A DNA stretch of 64,000 bases from Kribbella sp. VKM Ac-2568. Lineage in GTDB: Bacteria > Actinomycetota > Actinomycetes > Propionibacteriales > Kribbellaceae. Position 1 is the first letter of the stretch, and each line of letters opens with the position of its first letter. The notes below the pieces were generated by a model that saw nothing but the letters and a program-made list of their open reading frames with translations, was not told where the DNA came from and searched no databases. A program made the translations under genes and the position numbers. Shown here piece by piece: positions 17,385-25,539 of this stretch. Location of the stretch: contig NZ_SLVF01000009.1 in NCBI RefSeq assembly GCF_004345365.1, positions 62,001 to 126,000 of the forward strand, written 5' to 3'.

Positions 17385-17469
17385 CCAGGCCCCCTCGGCA
17401 CCCGAGGAGTCCTGGTCGAGCAGTGCCAGTGCGACGGCGGGGGCGGGGGCGGGGGAGACTCCCGAAACC

Positions 17470-17534
17470 GGCACCTTGTGCACCACTTGAGCAGATCCCG
17501 GCGCCCATGCCACTCAACCGGTGCACACAGTGCC
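17470..17534 (+). repeat. Hairpin module 1 of repeat element, copy B
   Basis: GGCACCTTGTGCACC pairs with GGTGCACACAGTGCC, with an inner TTGAG/CTCAA stem and a GC-rich loop. Confidence 0.65.
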
Positions 17535-17655
17535 GTCCCCCAGACACTCAGCCGGACCCCGGGGTGGCAGAAACTCCCGCAACGGCACTTTGTGCACCAG
17601 TTGCTCAGGTCCCTCCCCCACCCGGACGGGGGGCGGCGGTAACTCCCGCGAAATC

Positions 17656-17722
17656 GGCACCTTGTGCACCACCTGAGCAGACCCCCGCGCTCCGGCTGCT
17701 CACCCGGTGCACAAAGTGGCAC
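17656..17722 (+). repeat. Hairpin module 2 of repeat element, copy B
   Basis: GGCACCTTGTGCACC pairs with GGTGCACAAAGTGGC, with inner GAGCA/TGCTC. A half-unit CGGCACTTTGTGCACC lies between the two complete hairpins at 17584-17609. Confidence 0.65.
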
Positions 17723-17723
17723 C

Positions 17724-17856
17724 TCAGACACGAAGGCGGGTCCTCGGACACCAAGTGGGGTCCTCGGACACGAAGGCGGGACCTCGGACACCAAGGCGGC
17801 ACCTCGGACACCAAGGCGGGACCGCGGACACCAAGGGGGGTCCTCGGACACGAAGC
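17724..17856 (+). repeat. 20-bp tandem repeat array, 6 full units plus a partial
   Basis: The unit consensus is TCGGACACCAAGGCGGGACC. Units begin at 17724, 17744, 17764, 17784, 17804 and 17824, with a partial at 17844, and differ by 1-3 bases. There are no spacers, so this is not a CRISPR array. Two degenerate units occur in copy A near 825-860. Confidence 0.85.
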
Positions 17857-18030
17857 AACCTGTCTCCAGCCCCCACAAGGTGTCCGCGGTCCCCACAACC
17901 GCACCGGCCACCGGCCCCCCGGGCTCCCGGGCTCCCCGAAAGGTGTCCCAGGCCCCCCACTAGGTGTCCCCGGTCCCCATGACTGCACGCCAGCTGGTCT
18001 GGGCCGGTGATCGGGGTCCGATGGCGGGCT

Positions 18031-18073
18031 GTTCGGCCGCTGGCGCCTTATACAAGCCCGCCAGTCGGCGAAC
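18031..18073 (+). repeat. Second hairpin module of repeat element, copy B
   Basis: GTTCGGCCGCTGGCG, loop CCTTATACAAGCC, CGCCAGTCGGCGAAC. The arms match the copy A module at 736-697; the loop differs. Confidence 0.6.
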
Positions 18074-18152
18074 AACCTGCCAGCGCCAGCAGGACGAGCG
18101 GTACCCGCGCGAGAGCCGCAGGATTCTCGAGCAGTCCGCCGAGGACGCCCTG

Positions 18153-18272
18153 CTACTCCAGGTTCCGGCGGCTCACCTCGGCCAGGCCCTCGGTGGTGCT
18201 GGGCTCTGGCGACCGCTTCAGCGTCCAGTTGAGGAACAACGCCCGCAGGTCCTCGTACCGGGTCTCGGGCAT
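18153..18272 (-). pseudogene. 5' stub of an NAD(P)H-dependent flavoprotein (flavodoxin/FMN reductase-like) gene
   Basis: From ATG 18272, behind a GAGAACCGAG site, the frame encodes ETRYEDLRALFLNWTLKRSP and EPSTTEGLAEVSRRNLE and then stops at TAG. This is the usual first beta strand and phosphate loop of flavodoxin-family oxidoreductases (RALFLNCTLKRSPxxSHTxGL) with Trp in place of Cys. The remaining three quarters of the protein are absent. Downstream lies the end of repeat element copy B, so the gene appears deleted or replaced at that point. Confidence 0.6.
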
Positions 18273-18432
18273 CTCGGTTCTCCTTCGTGGCACAGGATGT
18301 CTGTGAAGACTCAGTGCCGCCAGCGTCCCCCAGGCGTTACAGCGGAGACGGATCCGCCTGCGCGTCGTGCCGGGCTGCAACTCGGCTGAACACAGCGCTG
18401 GTGAATTTCGTCCTGTTCTGTCCAGAATCGGT

Positions 18433-18458
18433 TGTCAGCTCCGATCACTGGGCGAGCC
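18433..18458 (+). promoter_or_regulatory. Possible ECF-type promoter of the YciI/ECF42 pair
   Basis: TGTCAG (18433), 14 bases, then CGAGCC (18453), placed 40 bases before the YciI start. It resembles the TGTCGA...CGA pattern proposed for ECF42 promoters, so autoregulation is possible. Confidence 0.35.
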
Positions 18459-18498
18459 GGTACACCGTGACCGGACGCAGCCCGAGGAGAGATGGCCG

Positions 18499-18858
18499 AT
18501 GAAGTACATGATCATGATGTTCGGCGGCATGGGCGAGACCCTGCAGGACCGGTCGCCGGAGTGGATCAGCGACATGCAGAAGCTGCTGATGGGCCTCGAC
18601 GCGGAGCTCCGGGAGTCCGGCGAGCTCGTCGACAGCCAGAAGCTGATGGACCCCGCCGCCGCGAAGACGGTCCGGTACGTCGCGTCGAAGGCCGCCCCGA
18701 CGGACGGCCCGTTCGCCGAGGTGAAGGAGTCCCTGGCCGGCTACTGGATCATCGAGGCGACCGAGGAACGGGCGCTGGAGATCGCCTCCACCGTGGTCGA
18801 CTTCATCGAGTTCCCGATGGAGGTCCGGCAGATCATGGACCAGCCCCCGGAGATGTGA
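18499..18858 (+). CDS. YciI/DGPF-family protein
   Basis: A 119-residue ferredoxin-like-fold protein. The family signature TDGPFAEVKESLAGYWIIEA (about residues 71-90) is complete, and MKYMIMMFGG opens the fold. The GAGGAGAG site fixes ATG 18499. DGPF proteins are found next to ECF42 sigma factors and are thought to be part of that regulon; enzymatic activity is unproven. The sigma factor starts 9 bases downstream. Confidence 0.9.
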   Translation: MKYMIMMFGGMGETLQDRSPEWISDMQKLLMGLDAELRESGELVDSQKLMDPAAAKTVRYVASKAAPTDGPFAEVKESLAGYWIIEATEERALEIASTVVDFIEFPMEVRQIMDQPPEM

Positions 18859-18867
18859 CGATCCAGC

Positions 18868-20103
18868 ATGGAGCAACCTGTCGAGGACCTGCTGCGCGAG
18901 CTCGCCCCGCAGGTCCTCGCCACGCTCGCCCGGCAGTACGGCGACCTCGACAGCTGTGAGGACGCCACCCAGGAGGCGTTGCTCGCCGCCCTGACCCAAT
19001 GGCCGGGCGAGGGTGTCCCGAGCCGCCCGCGCGGATGGCTCCTGACCGTCGCCCGCCGATCTCTCGTCGACCACTGGCGCCGTGAGAGCGCCCGTCGGCA
19101 GCGTGAAGCGCGGGCCGGCGACTCACAGCCCCGCGCCCTCCCGATCCCGGGTGCGGACGAGCAACCGGCGGATGCCGACGACACGCTCACCCTGCTGTTC
19201 CTCTGCTGTCAGCCGACCCTCGCGCCCGCCGCACAGATCGCGCTGACGCTGCGGGCGGTCGGCGGTCTCACCACGAAGGGGATCGCCGGCGCCTTCTTCG
19301 TCTCCGAGGCGACCATGGCCAAGCGCATCAGCCGGGCCAAGCAGAATATCGGCCACACCTTCGAGCGCCCGAAGGATCTCGCCGCCGGCCTGGGAGCACT
19401 GCTCAGCGTTCTCTACCTGATCTTCAACGAGGGATACACCGCGAGCTCCGGGCCCACCCTGCACCGGGTCGATCTGTCCACCGAGGCGATCCGCATCACC
19501 AGACTTCTCCGTCGGTTGATGCCCGGCGACGGCGAGGTGGCCGGCCTGCTCGCCCTGATGCTGCTCACCGACGCGCGCCGCCCGGCCCGGACCGACTCCC
19601 ACGGCTCGCTGATCCCTTTGGAGGACCAGGACCGCTCACTCTGGGATCAGGTTGCGATCCAGGAGGGCATCACGTTGCTGACCGAGACCCTCGGGCGGTT
19701 CCCGGTCGGCCAGTACCAGATCCAGGCCGCGGTCGCCGCCGTACACGACGAAGCACCGACGGCCGCCGACACCGACTGGCCACAGATCCTGGCGCTCTAC
19801 ACCACCCTGGAGCACGTCGCACCGGGGCCGATGGTCACCCTCAGCCGCGCGGTCGCCCTTGCGAACGTCCACGGACCACGGGCCGGCCTGGCATTGCTCG
19901 AGACCTGGAACGACGAGGACAAGACCACCCACCGCCTGGACGCCGTCCGCGCCCACCTGCACGAACTCGCCGGCGACACCGGTCGAGCCCGTGACCATTA
20001 CCTTCGGGCCGCCCGGACGACCGCCAGCCTCCCCGAACAGCGCTACCTCCACCTGCGAGCCTCCCGACTCAACCCGCGGTCGATGCCTGGGAGCCGCTCA
20101 TGA
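18868..20103 (+). CDS. RNA polymerase sigma factor, ECF42-type with C-terminal TPR-like domain
   Basis: A 411-residue ECF sigma factor. Region 2 holds DSCEDATQEALLAALTQWP and region 4 GIAGAFFVSEATMAKRISRA. A long C-terminal alpha-helical domain of about 220 residues (VSEATM... to the end; LFNEGYTASSG, AVAAVHDEAPTAADTDW, LALYTTLEH-like helices) is typical of ECF42. In that group this domain replaces a separate anti-sigma factor and is needed for activity. The upstream YciI/DGPF gene is its standard partner. Its stop overlaps an ATG 4 bases later in another frame without a convincing gene. Confidence 0.93.
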   Translation: MEQPVEDLLRELAPQVLATLARQYGDLDSCEDATQEALLAALTQWPGEGVPSRPRGWLLTVARRSLVDHWRRESARRQREARAGDSQPRALPIPGADEQPADADDTLTLLFLCCQPTLAPAAQIALTLRAVGGLTTKGIAGAFFVSEATMAKRISRAKQNIGHTFERPKDLAAGLGALLSVLYLIFNEGYTASSGPTLHRVDLSTEAIRITRLLRRLMPGDGEVAGLLALMLLTDARRPARTDSHGSLIPLEDQDRSLWDQVAIQEGITLLTETLGRFPVGQYQIQAAVAAVHDEAPTAADTDWPQILALYTTLEHVAPGPMVTLSRAVALANVHGPRAGLALLETWNDEDKTTHRLDAVRAHLHELAGDTGRARDHYLRAARTTASLPEQRYLHLRASRLNPRSMPGSRS

Positions 20104-20184
20104 ACCGGCACGGCGGCGGTGTGATCATCGAGGAGGACCTCAAAGCTCCGAGCAACATCCGACGCAGGGCACTAGGAGTGACCG

Positions 20185-20952
20185 ATGCAGGATTACCCAG
20201 CGATGAGCGCCGCGGTCGACCGGGTGGAGCCGGTGCCCCGGCGGGTGCGGGCGATGGTCGGCGACGAGGTGGTGATCGACACGACCCGGGCGTTGTACGT
20301 GTGGGAGTGGCCGAGCTACCCGCAGTTCTACATCCCGGTGGAGGACGTCAAACCCGGCGTGCTCGTCGACGAGGACCATGTCCAGAAGCTGAAGCGTGGC
20401 ACCGCTCGCCAGCAGGCCTTGCGGGTCGGCGACATCCATCGTCCGGCGGCGGCCCGCCTGTACGGCGACGACGCGGTCACCGGGTTGTCCGGCACCGTGC
20501 GGTTCGAGTGGAGCGCGCTGGACGCGTGGTACGAGGAGGACGAGGAGGTCTTCGTCCATCCACGCAATCCCTACACCAGGGTCGATGCGCTCCGCTCCAC
20601 CCGGCACGTACAGATCGAACTGGACGGCCTGCCGCTCGCTGATTCGTCCTCGACCGTGATGGTCTTCGAGACGGGGCTCCCGACCCGGTACTACTTCAAC
20701 CGCACCGAGGTCGACTTCAGCCACCTCGAATGGTCGGACACCGTCACGGCGTGTCCGTACAAGGGAAAGACGACCGGCTACTGGTCGGTCCGTTCCGGCG
20801 ACGTCCTCCACGAGGACCTGGCCTGGGCCTATGACTTCACCACTGCGGCGCTCGAGCCGATCGCCGGTCTGATCGCCTTCTACAACGAGAAGGTGGACAT
20901 CACGATCGACGGCAAGGCATTGACCAGGCCGGTGACGCCCTTCTCCAAGTGA
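20185..20952 (+). CDS. DUF427 domain protein (two tandem domains)
   Basis: A 255-residue protein with two copies of the compact DUF427 beta fold. The first is RAMVGDEVVIDTTRALYVWE and YPQFYIPVEDVKPGVL. The second is RHVQIELDGLPLADSSSTVM, PTRYYFNRTEVDF and CPYKGKTTGYWSV. The CPYKG motif is characteristic. Function is not established. An alternative start would be the second Met (AMSAAVD). It lies 81 bases after the sigma factor and may be part of its regulon (inference). Confidence 0.88.
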   Translation: MQDYPAMSAAVDRVEPVPRRVRAMVGDEVVIDTTRALYVWEWPSYPQFYIPVEDVKPGVLVDEDHVQKLKRGTARQQALRVGDIHRPAAARLYGDDAVTGLSGTVRFEWSALDAWYEEDEEVFVHPRNPYTRVDALRSTRHVQIELDGLPLADSSSTVMVFETGLPTRYYFNRTEVDFSHLEWSDTVTACPYKGKTTGYWSVRSGDVLHEDLAWAYDFTTAALEPIAGLIAFYNEKVDITIDGKALTRPVTPFSK

Positions 20953-20985
20953 TCCGCTCAGGTGCCCCAGGCAACAGCTCGAGGG

Positions 20986-21909
20986 CTACCGCGGCCGACG
21001 CTCGCGCCAGGCCGAGTACGCCGTACTGGCGACGGCCAGATCCTGCCAGGCCATGCCGACGCCTTTGAAGACGGTGATTCCGTCGGCGGGTGGCACCCGC
21101 GGCCGATCGACGAGATCGACGAGGCGGTCCGCCTCGAGAGCACCGGCAGCGATCGCCTGGATGACGTCGCCGGCTTCGCGAAGCGCCGTCACACGATCCT
21201 CCACGACCACGTGACGCGCTCGGCTGAAGACCTTGTCGTCGAGCTCGCGAGCGTCCGGCTCGTGCGACCCGACGGCCACGACGCAGGCGTGGTCGGCGAG
21301 CAGCGCGCCATCGAAGACCGGCTGCCGAGCCGTGGTCGCGCAGACCACGACATCGGCACCACGAACGGCTTCGGCGGTACCAACCTCAGCCACCAGGTCG
21401 TCGGCGCGGAGCTGGTCGACGAGTGCCCGGACTCGTTCGAGGTTGCGTCCGACGACGGTGACCTTGCGGATCGGCCGCACCGCGCGGATCGCCTCCACGT
21501 GCCCCCATGCCTGCGGCCCGGAGCCGAAGACGACAAGCGATTCCGCGTCCACCGCGGCCAGGTCACGGACGGCCAGTGCGGACTGGGCCGGCGTCCGCAG
21601 CGTGGTGAGCGCCGTACCGTCGATGAAGGCCTGCGGTGTCATCGTGACAGCGTCGAACAGCACGTACACGGCCTGGATCCTCGGCAGCCCGGCTGCGGGG
21701 TTGCCCGGTGCGATCCCGGCCAGCTTGATCCCGACGACCTCACCTGTGGCGGCCGGCATCAACAGGAGCTCCCCGCCCGCGGTGGGCAGGGAGCTCCTGG
21801 GTGGACCTGACGCGATCCCCGCGGACAGCGCGTCCGCTATCGCCGTGATCGCGTCGCTCCACGAGACCAGCGACATCAGTTCGGACTCATCGATGTACGG
21901 CGGCGTCAT
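20986..21909 (-). CDS. Ornithine cyclodeaminase / mu-crystallin family protein
   Basis: A 307-residue NAD-dependent enzyme. The N-terminal substrate domain has the conserved KLAGIAPGNPAAGLPRIQAV and MTPQAFIDGTALTTLRTPA segments, and the Rossmann motif is VVFGSGPQAWGHVEA. Members are ornithine cyclodeaminases, alanine dehydrogenases or delta1-pyrroline/piperideine carboxylate reductases. The exact substrate cannot be told. Single gene with convergent neighbour DUF427. Confidence 0.9.
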   Translation of the reverse strand: MTPPYIDESELMSLVSWSDAITAIADALSAGIASGPPRSSLPTAGGELLLMPAATGEVVGIKLAGIAPGNPAAGLPRIQAVYVLFDAVTMTPQAFIDGTALTTLRTPAQSALAVRDLAAVDAESLVVFGSGPQAWGHVEAIRAVRPIRKVTVVGRNLERVRALVDQLRADDLVAEVGTAEAVRGADVVVCATTARQPVFDGALLADHACVVAVGSHEPDARELDDKVFSRARHVVVEDRVTALREAGDVIQAIAAGALEADRLVDLVDRPRVPPADGITVFKGVGMAWQDLAVASTAYSAWRERRPR

Positions 21910-21967
21910 CCAGCTCCTCAGGTCGGCGTCAGCGGCTGATCACCTTTCCGAGCATTATCGACGCTGG

Positions 21968-22480
21968 TCAGAAGAGGCGCTCGGCCCTGACTGCCTCCGG
22001 CTCCTCGAGGTCGAGTAGCTTCTGCTTGCGCTTGAGGCCGCCGGCGTAGCCGGTCAGCTTGCCGTTCTTCCCGAGGACCCGGTGGCAAGGCACGATGATG
22101 GAGACCGGGTTGTGCCCGACCGCCTGGCCGACCTCCTGGGCCAGCGACTTGTCGCCCAACCGCTCCGCGAGCTCCCCGTACGTCGTGGTCTCGCCGAAGG
22201 GGATCTCGTCCAGCAGGGCCCAGACCTGCCGCTGGAACTCGTCGCCCGACAGCTCGATCGGCAGGTCGAAGGTGGTGCGCTCGCCCGCCAGGTACTGCTC
22301 GAGCTGGCGGGCCGCCTTCGACAGCAGCACATCGGTGTCGACGGCAACCTCTTCGCCGAGCTGCGCGCGCTCCGGCCTGACCCAGTGGTGCGGGAAGTAC
22401 AGACCGGTCAGCACGCCGTCCGACGCGACCAGGGTGAGCTCGCCCAACTCGGTCTCGACCACCGCGTGGCGGTTGTTCAT
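21968..22480 (-). CDS. ogt: Methylated-DNA-[protein]-cysteine S-methyltransferase
   Basis: A 170-residue suicide repair protein that removes O6-alkyl groups from guanine. The active-site motif PCHRV is intact. The helix-turn-helix arginine-finger region reads FGETTTYGELAERLGD and the C-terminal GKLTGYAGGLKRKQKLLDLE is typical. Start ATG 22480 is behind a strong GAGGAGAGG site. It lies next to zwf on the same strand but 68 bases apart. Confidence 0.95.
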   Translation of the reverse strand: MNNRHAVVETELGELTLVASDGVLTGLYFPHHWVRPERAQLGEEVAVDTDVLLSKAARQLEQYLAGERTTFDLPIELSGDEFQRQVWALLDEIPFGETTTYGELAERLGDKSLAQEVGQAVGHNPVSIIVPCHRVLGKNGKLTGYAGGLKRKQKLLDLEEPEAVRAERLF

Positions 22481-22547
22481 GACCTCGAATCCTCTCCTCG
22501 ATTCAGCTCTCACCTGTTGAACGTCTGAACCTGGCGAGGATGTGAGG

Positions 22548-23930
22548 CTAGCGGCGCTTGTTCTGCAGGTGGACCGAGTGCCAGGCGGTGTCGTCGACCG
22601 ACGGTCCCCAGGTGCCGCGCTCGTACGAGGTGGGCTGGTCGGGGAGGTCGAGGACCGGTTCGACGATCCGCCACTGCTCCTCGATCAGGGCCTCGTGGAC
22701 GAAGCGCTCGGGACGGCCGTCCATGGCGTCGTCGAGGAGTCGCTCGTACGCCTCCTGCTGCGGGCCGAGGGCGGTGGCGAAGTCGACGAGCAGGTCGATC
22801 GGCTGGCTCTCCGTCCGCGGTCCGGGCGTCTTCGCCTGTACCTCGATCGCGACGCCGCTGTCGTGCCCGAGGCGGAAGCGCAGCAGGTTCGCGTCCGGCA
22901 CCTCGAGGTGGCTCGGGATCAGCCCGCGCGGCGGCTGCTTCAGCTCGACGACCACCTCGGTCGCAGTACCGGGGAGGCTCTTACCGGCTCGCAGGTAGAA
23001 CGGCACGCCCTCCCACCGCGGGGAGTCGATCGTCAGCCGGGTGGAGACGAAGGTCTCGGTGGTGGAATCCGGTGCGACGCCCTGCTCGTCCAGGTAGCCG
23101 GCGTACTGACCCCGGACGGTCGAGTCCGTGGTCATCGCGCGCATCTGGTGCAGTACGGCCACCTGGGCCTGCCGGAACGCATCGTTGCCGTCGGCCACCG
23201 GTGGCTCCATCGCCAGCAGAGCGGCGATCTGGAGCGCGTGGTTCTGCACGACGTCGCGGATCGCGCCGGCCTGGTCGTAGAACCCGGCGCGGCCCTGCGT
23301 ACCGAACTCCTCGGCCAGCGTGATCTGCACGCTGGCGATGTGGTCGCGGTTCCACAGCGGCTCGAACAGCGCGTTCGCGAACCGCAGTACCAGCAGGTTC
23401 TCGACGGCCTCCTTGCCGAGGTAGTGGTCCATCCGGAAGATGCGCTCGGGATCGAAGGTCGACCCGAGGATCGCGTCGAGCTCCCGGGACGACCGCGGAT
23501 CGCGGCCGAACGGCTTCTCTACGACCACCCGGCCGCGCGCGGCGAGACCGGCCGCGCCGAGGCCGACGATCGCGTCACCGAACACCGTCGGCGGGATCGC
23601 CAGGTAGAACAAGGGGCGCTCGGCCGCCTCCAGCCGCTGCGCGATCTGCTGATAGGTCGCGGGATCCGTGTGGTCGCCGGTGACCAGGCTCAACGCCCCG
23701 GCCACCTCGCGCCACGCGTCCTCGTCGACGTCTCCACCAGTGGCCTCGACGATCGCCTTCCGGGCGGCCGTCTCCAACTGCTCGTCATCCCACGCAGACC
23801 GTGCGACACCGACCACCGGTACGCCGAGCCGGCCGCGGCGGGCCAGCTGGTACAGGGCGGGGAACAGCTTCTTGGAAACCAGGTCTCCGGTGACGCCGAA
23901 GATGACCAACGCATCACTGCGGGTACTCAT
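22548..23930 (-). CDS. zwf: Glucose-6-phosphate dehydrogenase
   Basis: First enzyme of the oxidative pentose phosphate pathway, making NADPH or F420H2-feeding G6P flux. It is 460 residues, near the family norm. The nucleotide loop is GVTGDLVSKK, and the catalytic/substrate segment RMDHYLGKEAVENLL holds the conserved Asp-His-Tyr and Lys. WEGVPFYLRAGKSL is also conserved. ATG 23930 with GGAAGG six bases before is preferred to TTG 23936. It is not in the usual opcA/tal/tkt cluster, so this may be a second zwf copy. Confidence 0.95.
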   Translation of the reverse strand: MSTRSDALVIFGVTGDLVSKKLFPALYQLARRGRLGVPVVGVARSAWDDEQLETAARKAIVEATGGDVDEDAWREVAGALSLVTGDHTDPATYQQIAQRLEAAERPLFYLAIPPTVFGDAIVGLGAAGLAARGRVVVEKPFGRDPRSSRELDAILGSTFDPERIFRMDHYLGKEAVENLLVLRFANALFEPLWNRDHIASVQITLAEEFGTQGRAGFYDQAGAIRDVVQNHALQIAALLAMEPPVADGNDAFRQAQVAVLHQMRAMTTDSTVRGQYAGYLDEQGVAPDSTTETFVSTRLTIDSPRWEGVPFYLRAGKSLPGTATEVVVELKQPPRGLIPSHLEVPDANLLRFRLGHDSGVAIEVQAKTPGPRTESQPIDLLVDFATALGPQQEAYERLLDDAMDGRPERFVHEALIEEQWRIVEPVLDLPDQPTSYERGTWGPSVDDTAWHSVHLQNKRR

Positions 23931-23954
23931 TGACAACCTTCCGATTCAACTCAG

Positions 23955-23966
23955 GGCGGTACCGCC
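23955..23966. promoter_or_regulatory. Palindrome in the zwf upstream region
   Basis: GGCGGTACCGCC is a perfect 12-bp palindrome between zwf and a TATACC box (minus strand, near 23975). An operator is possible; no protein is assigned. Confidence 0.3.
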
Positions 23967-24044
23967 TCGGGGTATAACAGCGATCGACCCCGAGATATTC
24001 GCTCCGCCGGGGAGCCGTTTTGGCCGGATTCCTAGGCTTGGGGC

Positions 24045-24458
24045 ATGACTTCAGATGTTCTTGGCACTCTCGGACGCAGCGGGCTGGGTGTACTGGTCAC
24101 GATCAAGCGGGACGGGCGCCCGCAGTTGTCCAACATCACCTACCTGTACGACGGGGAGCGGATCAGGATCTCGCTGACCGACGACCGGGCGAAGACCAGG
24201 AACCTGCGGCGCGATCCGCGGGCGAGTCTGTACGTGAACGGGCCGCGCGGGCGGTCGTACGTGGTGGTCGAAGGGAAGGCCGAGCTGACCGCGGTGGCGG
24301 CCGACGAGCAGGACGAGGTGGTCGAGCAGTTGGTCGCCTACTACCGGGACGCGGCCGGCGAGCACCCCGACTGGGATGACTACCGGCGGGCCATGGTGGC
24401 CGATCGGCGGCTGTTGTTCACGATGACGATCGACCACGCGTACGGCATGGCAGGCTGA
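24045..24458 (+). CDS. PPOX-class F420-dependent oxidoreductase
   Basis: A 137-residue split-barrel flavin/F420-binding protein: LGVLVTIKRDGRPQLSNITY, RISLTDDRAKTRNLRRDPRA, VVVEGKAELT and YYRDAAGEHPDWDDYRRAM. This pattern matches actinobacterial F420H2-dependent reductases related to pyridoxamine phosphate oxidases. Substrate unknown. Divergent from zwf, which supplies the G6P used to reduce F420 in these bacteria; a functional link is conjecture. Confidence 0.88.
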   Translation: MTSDVLGTLGRSGLGVLVTIKRDGRPQLSNITYLYDGERIRISLTDDRAKTRNLRRDPRASLYVNGPRGRSYVVVEGKAELTAVAADEQDEVVEQLVAYYRDAAGEHPDWDDYRRAMVADRRLLFTMTIDHAYGMAG

Positions 24459-24525
24459 GCGGCGGCCAGGAACTTCTTGACTGGCGGTAAATGACTCGCC
24501 GTGATCGCCTGTCCGGGGGCACGCT

Positions 24526-25521
24526 GTGCTGGTGGACATTACGAGGCTTTCCCCCGACGACGAGGTCGGGTGTGCTGACGCCGTGGCGCTGATGAGCGCC
24601 GCCGAGAAGGTCGACTGCCCGGAATCGTTGCTGCCGACCCCGCGCGGCTACGCCGCCCACCTGAAGTACGGCTGGGACGGCAACCCCGGCGAGGCCTATC
24701 TGGCGCGCGACGACGACGGCGTCCTGCTGGCCCAGCTCAGCGTCCACCTGCCGACGTACGACAACACCAACCTGGCGTGGTGCGGCGTGGACGTCCATCC
24801 GGATCACCGCGGCCGCGGCATCGGCGGACAACTGATCCGGTACGCCGAAGAACGGGCGCGGGACGCCGGGCGGAACTCCATGGGCCTGAGCCAGTGGGAC
24901 CTGCCGAAGGCCGACGCGTTCGCCCGACGGCACGGTTTCGAGCGCAAGGCGATCGAGGTGAACCGGCGCCAGGATATCGCCGGCCTCGACTGGACCATCG
25001 TTCAGAGCCTGTACGACGAGGCGGTCCGGGCATCGTCCGGCTACGAGCTGATCCGGGTGACCGGTCGCCTGCCCGAGGAGATGCTCGAGGACATGGTCGC
25101 ACTGACCGCCTCGATCAACGATGCGCCGAGGGACGACCTCGACGTCGAGGACGACGAGTTCAGCCCGGAGAGGTTGCGCGCCTACGAAGAGGCCCAACTG
25201 GCGCACGAGCGGACCGTGTACCGGGCGATCGCCCGCGAGCGCGCCACCGGAGCGCTGGCCGGGCACTCGACCATCGTGGTCGAGCAGGAGCGTCCGCACA
25301 TCGGCGAGCAGCACGACACCGCGGTCGACCGCGCGCACCGGGGTCACCGCCTCGGCGCGCTGGTGAAGACCGGGATGCTGCTCTGGATGCGCGAGGCCGA
25401 ACCGGCGCTGGCGCAGGTGGACACCTGGAACGCCGAGTCCAACAACCACATGATCGCCATCAACGAGCAGCTCGGCTATCGCATCGTCGCCCGCGCGATG
25501 GCCTACCAGAAGACGCTCTGA
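24526..25521 (+). CDS. Tandem GNAT N-acetyltransferase
   Basis: A 331-residue protein with two GNAT halves. The first has the canonical acetyl-CoA loop DVHPDHRGRGIGGQLI. The second has VDRAHRGHRLGALVKTGML and ends with NAESNNHMIAINEQLGYRIV. Two-domain GNATs of this kind include mycothiol synthase-like enzymes, though mycothiol synthase is shorter. The substrate is not evident. Start is GTG 24526, with GTG 24532 as alternative. Confidence 0.88.
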   Translation: MLVDITRLSPDDEVGCADAVALMSAAEKVDCPESLLPTPRGYAAHLKYGWDGNPGEAYLARDDDGVLLAQLSVHLPTYDNTNLAWCGVDVHPDHRGRGIGGQLIRYAEERARDAGRNSMGLSQWDLPKADAFARRHGFERKAIEVNRRQDIAGLDWTIVQSLYDEAVRASSGYELIRVTGRLPEEMLEDMVALTASINDAPRDDLDVEDDEFSPERLRAYEEAQLAHERTVYRAIARERATGALAGHSTIVVEQERPHIGEQHDTAVDRAHRGHRLGALVKTGMLLWMREAEPALAQVDTWNAESNNHMIAINEQLGYRIVARAMAYQKTL

Positions 25522-25539
25522 CAGACGTGCTCTGAGCTG

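Larger units (their letters stand above)
17385..18152. repeat. Non-coding region holding repeat element copy B
   Basis: A stretch of 768 bases without a credible gene. On the plus strand: hairpin modules at 17470-17534 and 17656-17722 with a half copy at 17584-17609; a 20-bp tandem array at 17724-17856; AAGGTGTCC-containing spacers near 17940-17980; and a second-type hairpin at 18031-18073. The same modules occur in the same relative order on the minus strand at 930-697. Confidence 0.7.

Noticed and set aside
16146..17513. 455-codon minus-strand frame joining the dienelactone hydrolase to sequence under the ArsR-like gene
   Set aside because: Only the last 193 codons have family motifs; the rest is antisense to the regulator gene.
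17724..17856. CRISPR-like array
   Set aside because: The 20-bp units are directly contiguous without spacers and no cas gene is present.
20100..20642. 180-codon frame overlapping the sigma-factor stop by ATGA
   Set aside because: It runs in another frame through the DUF427 gene and gives Arg/Gly-rich low complexity.
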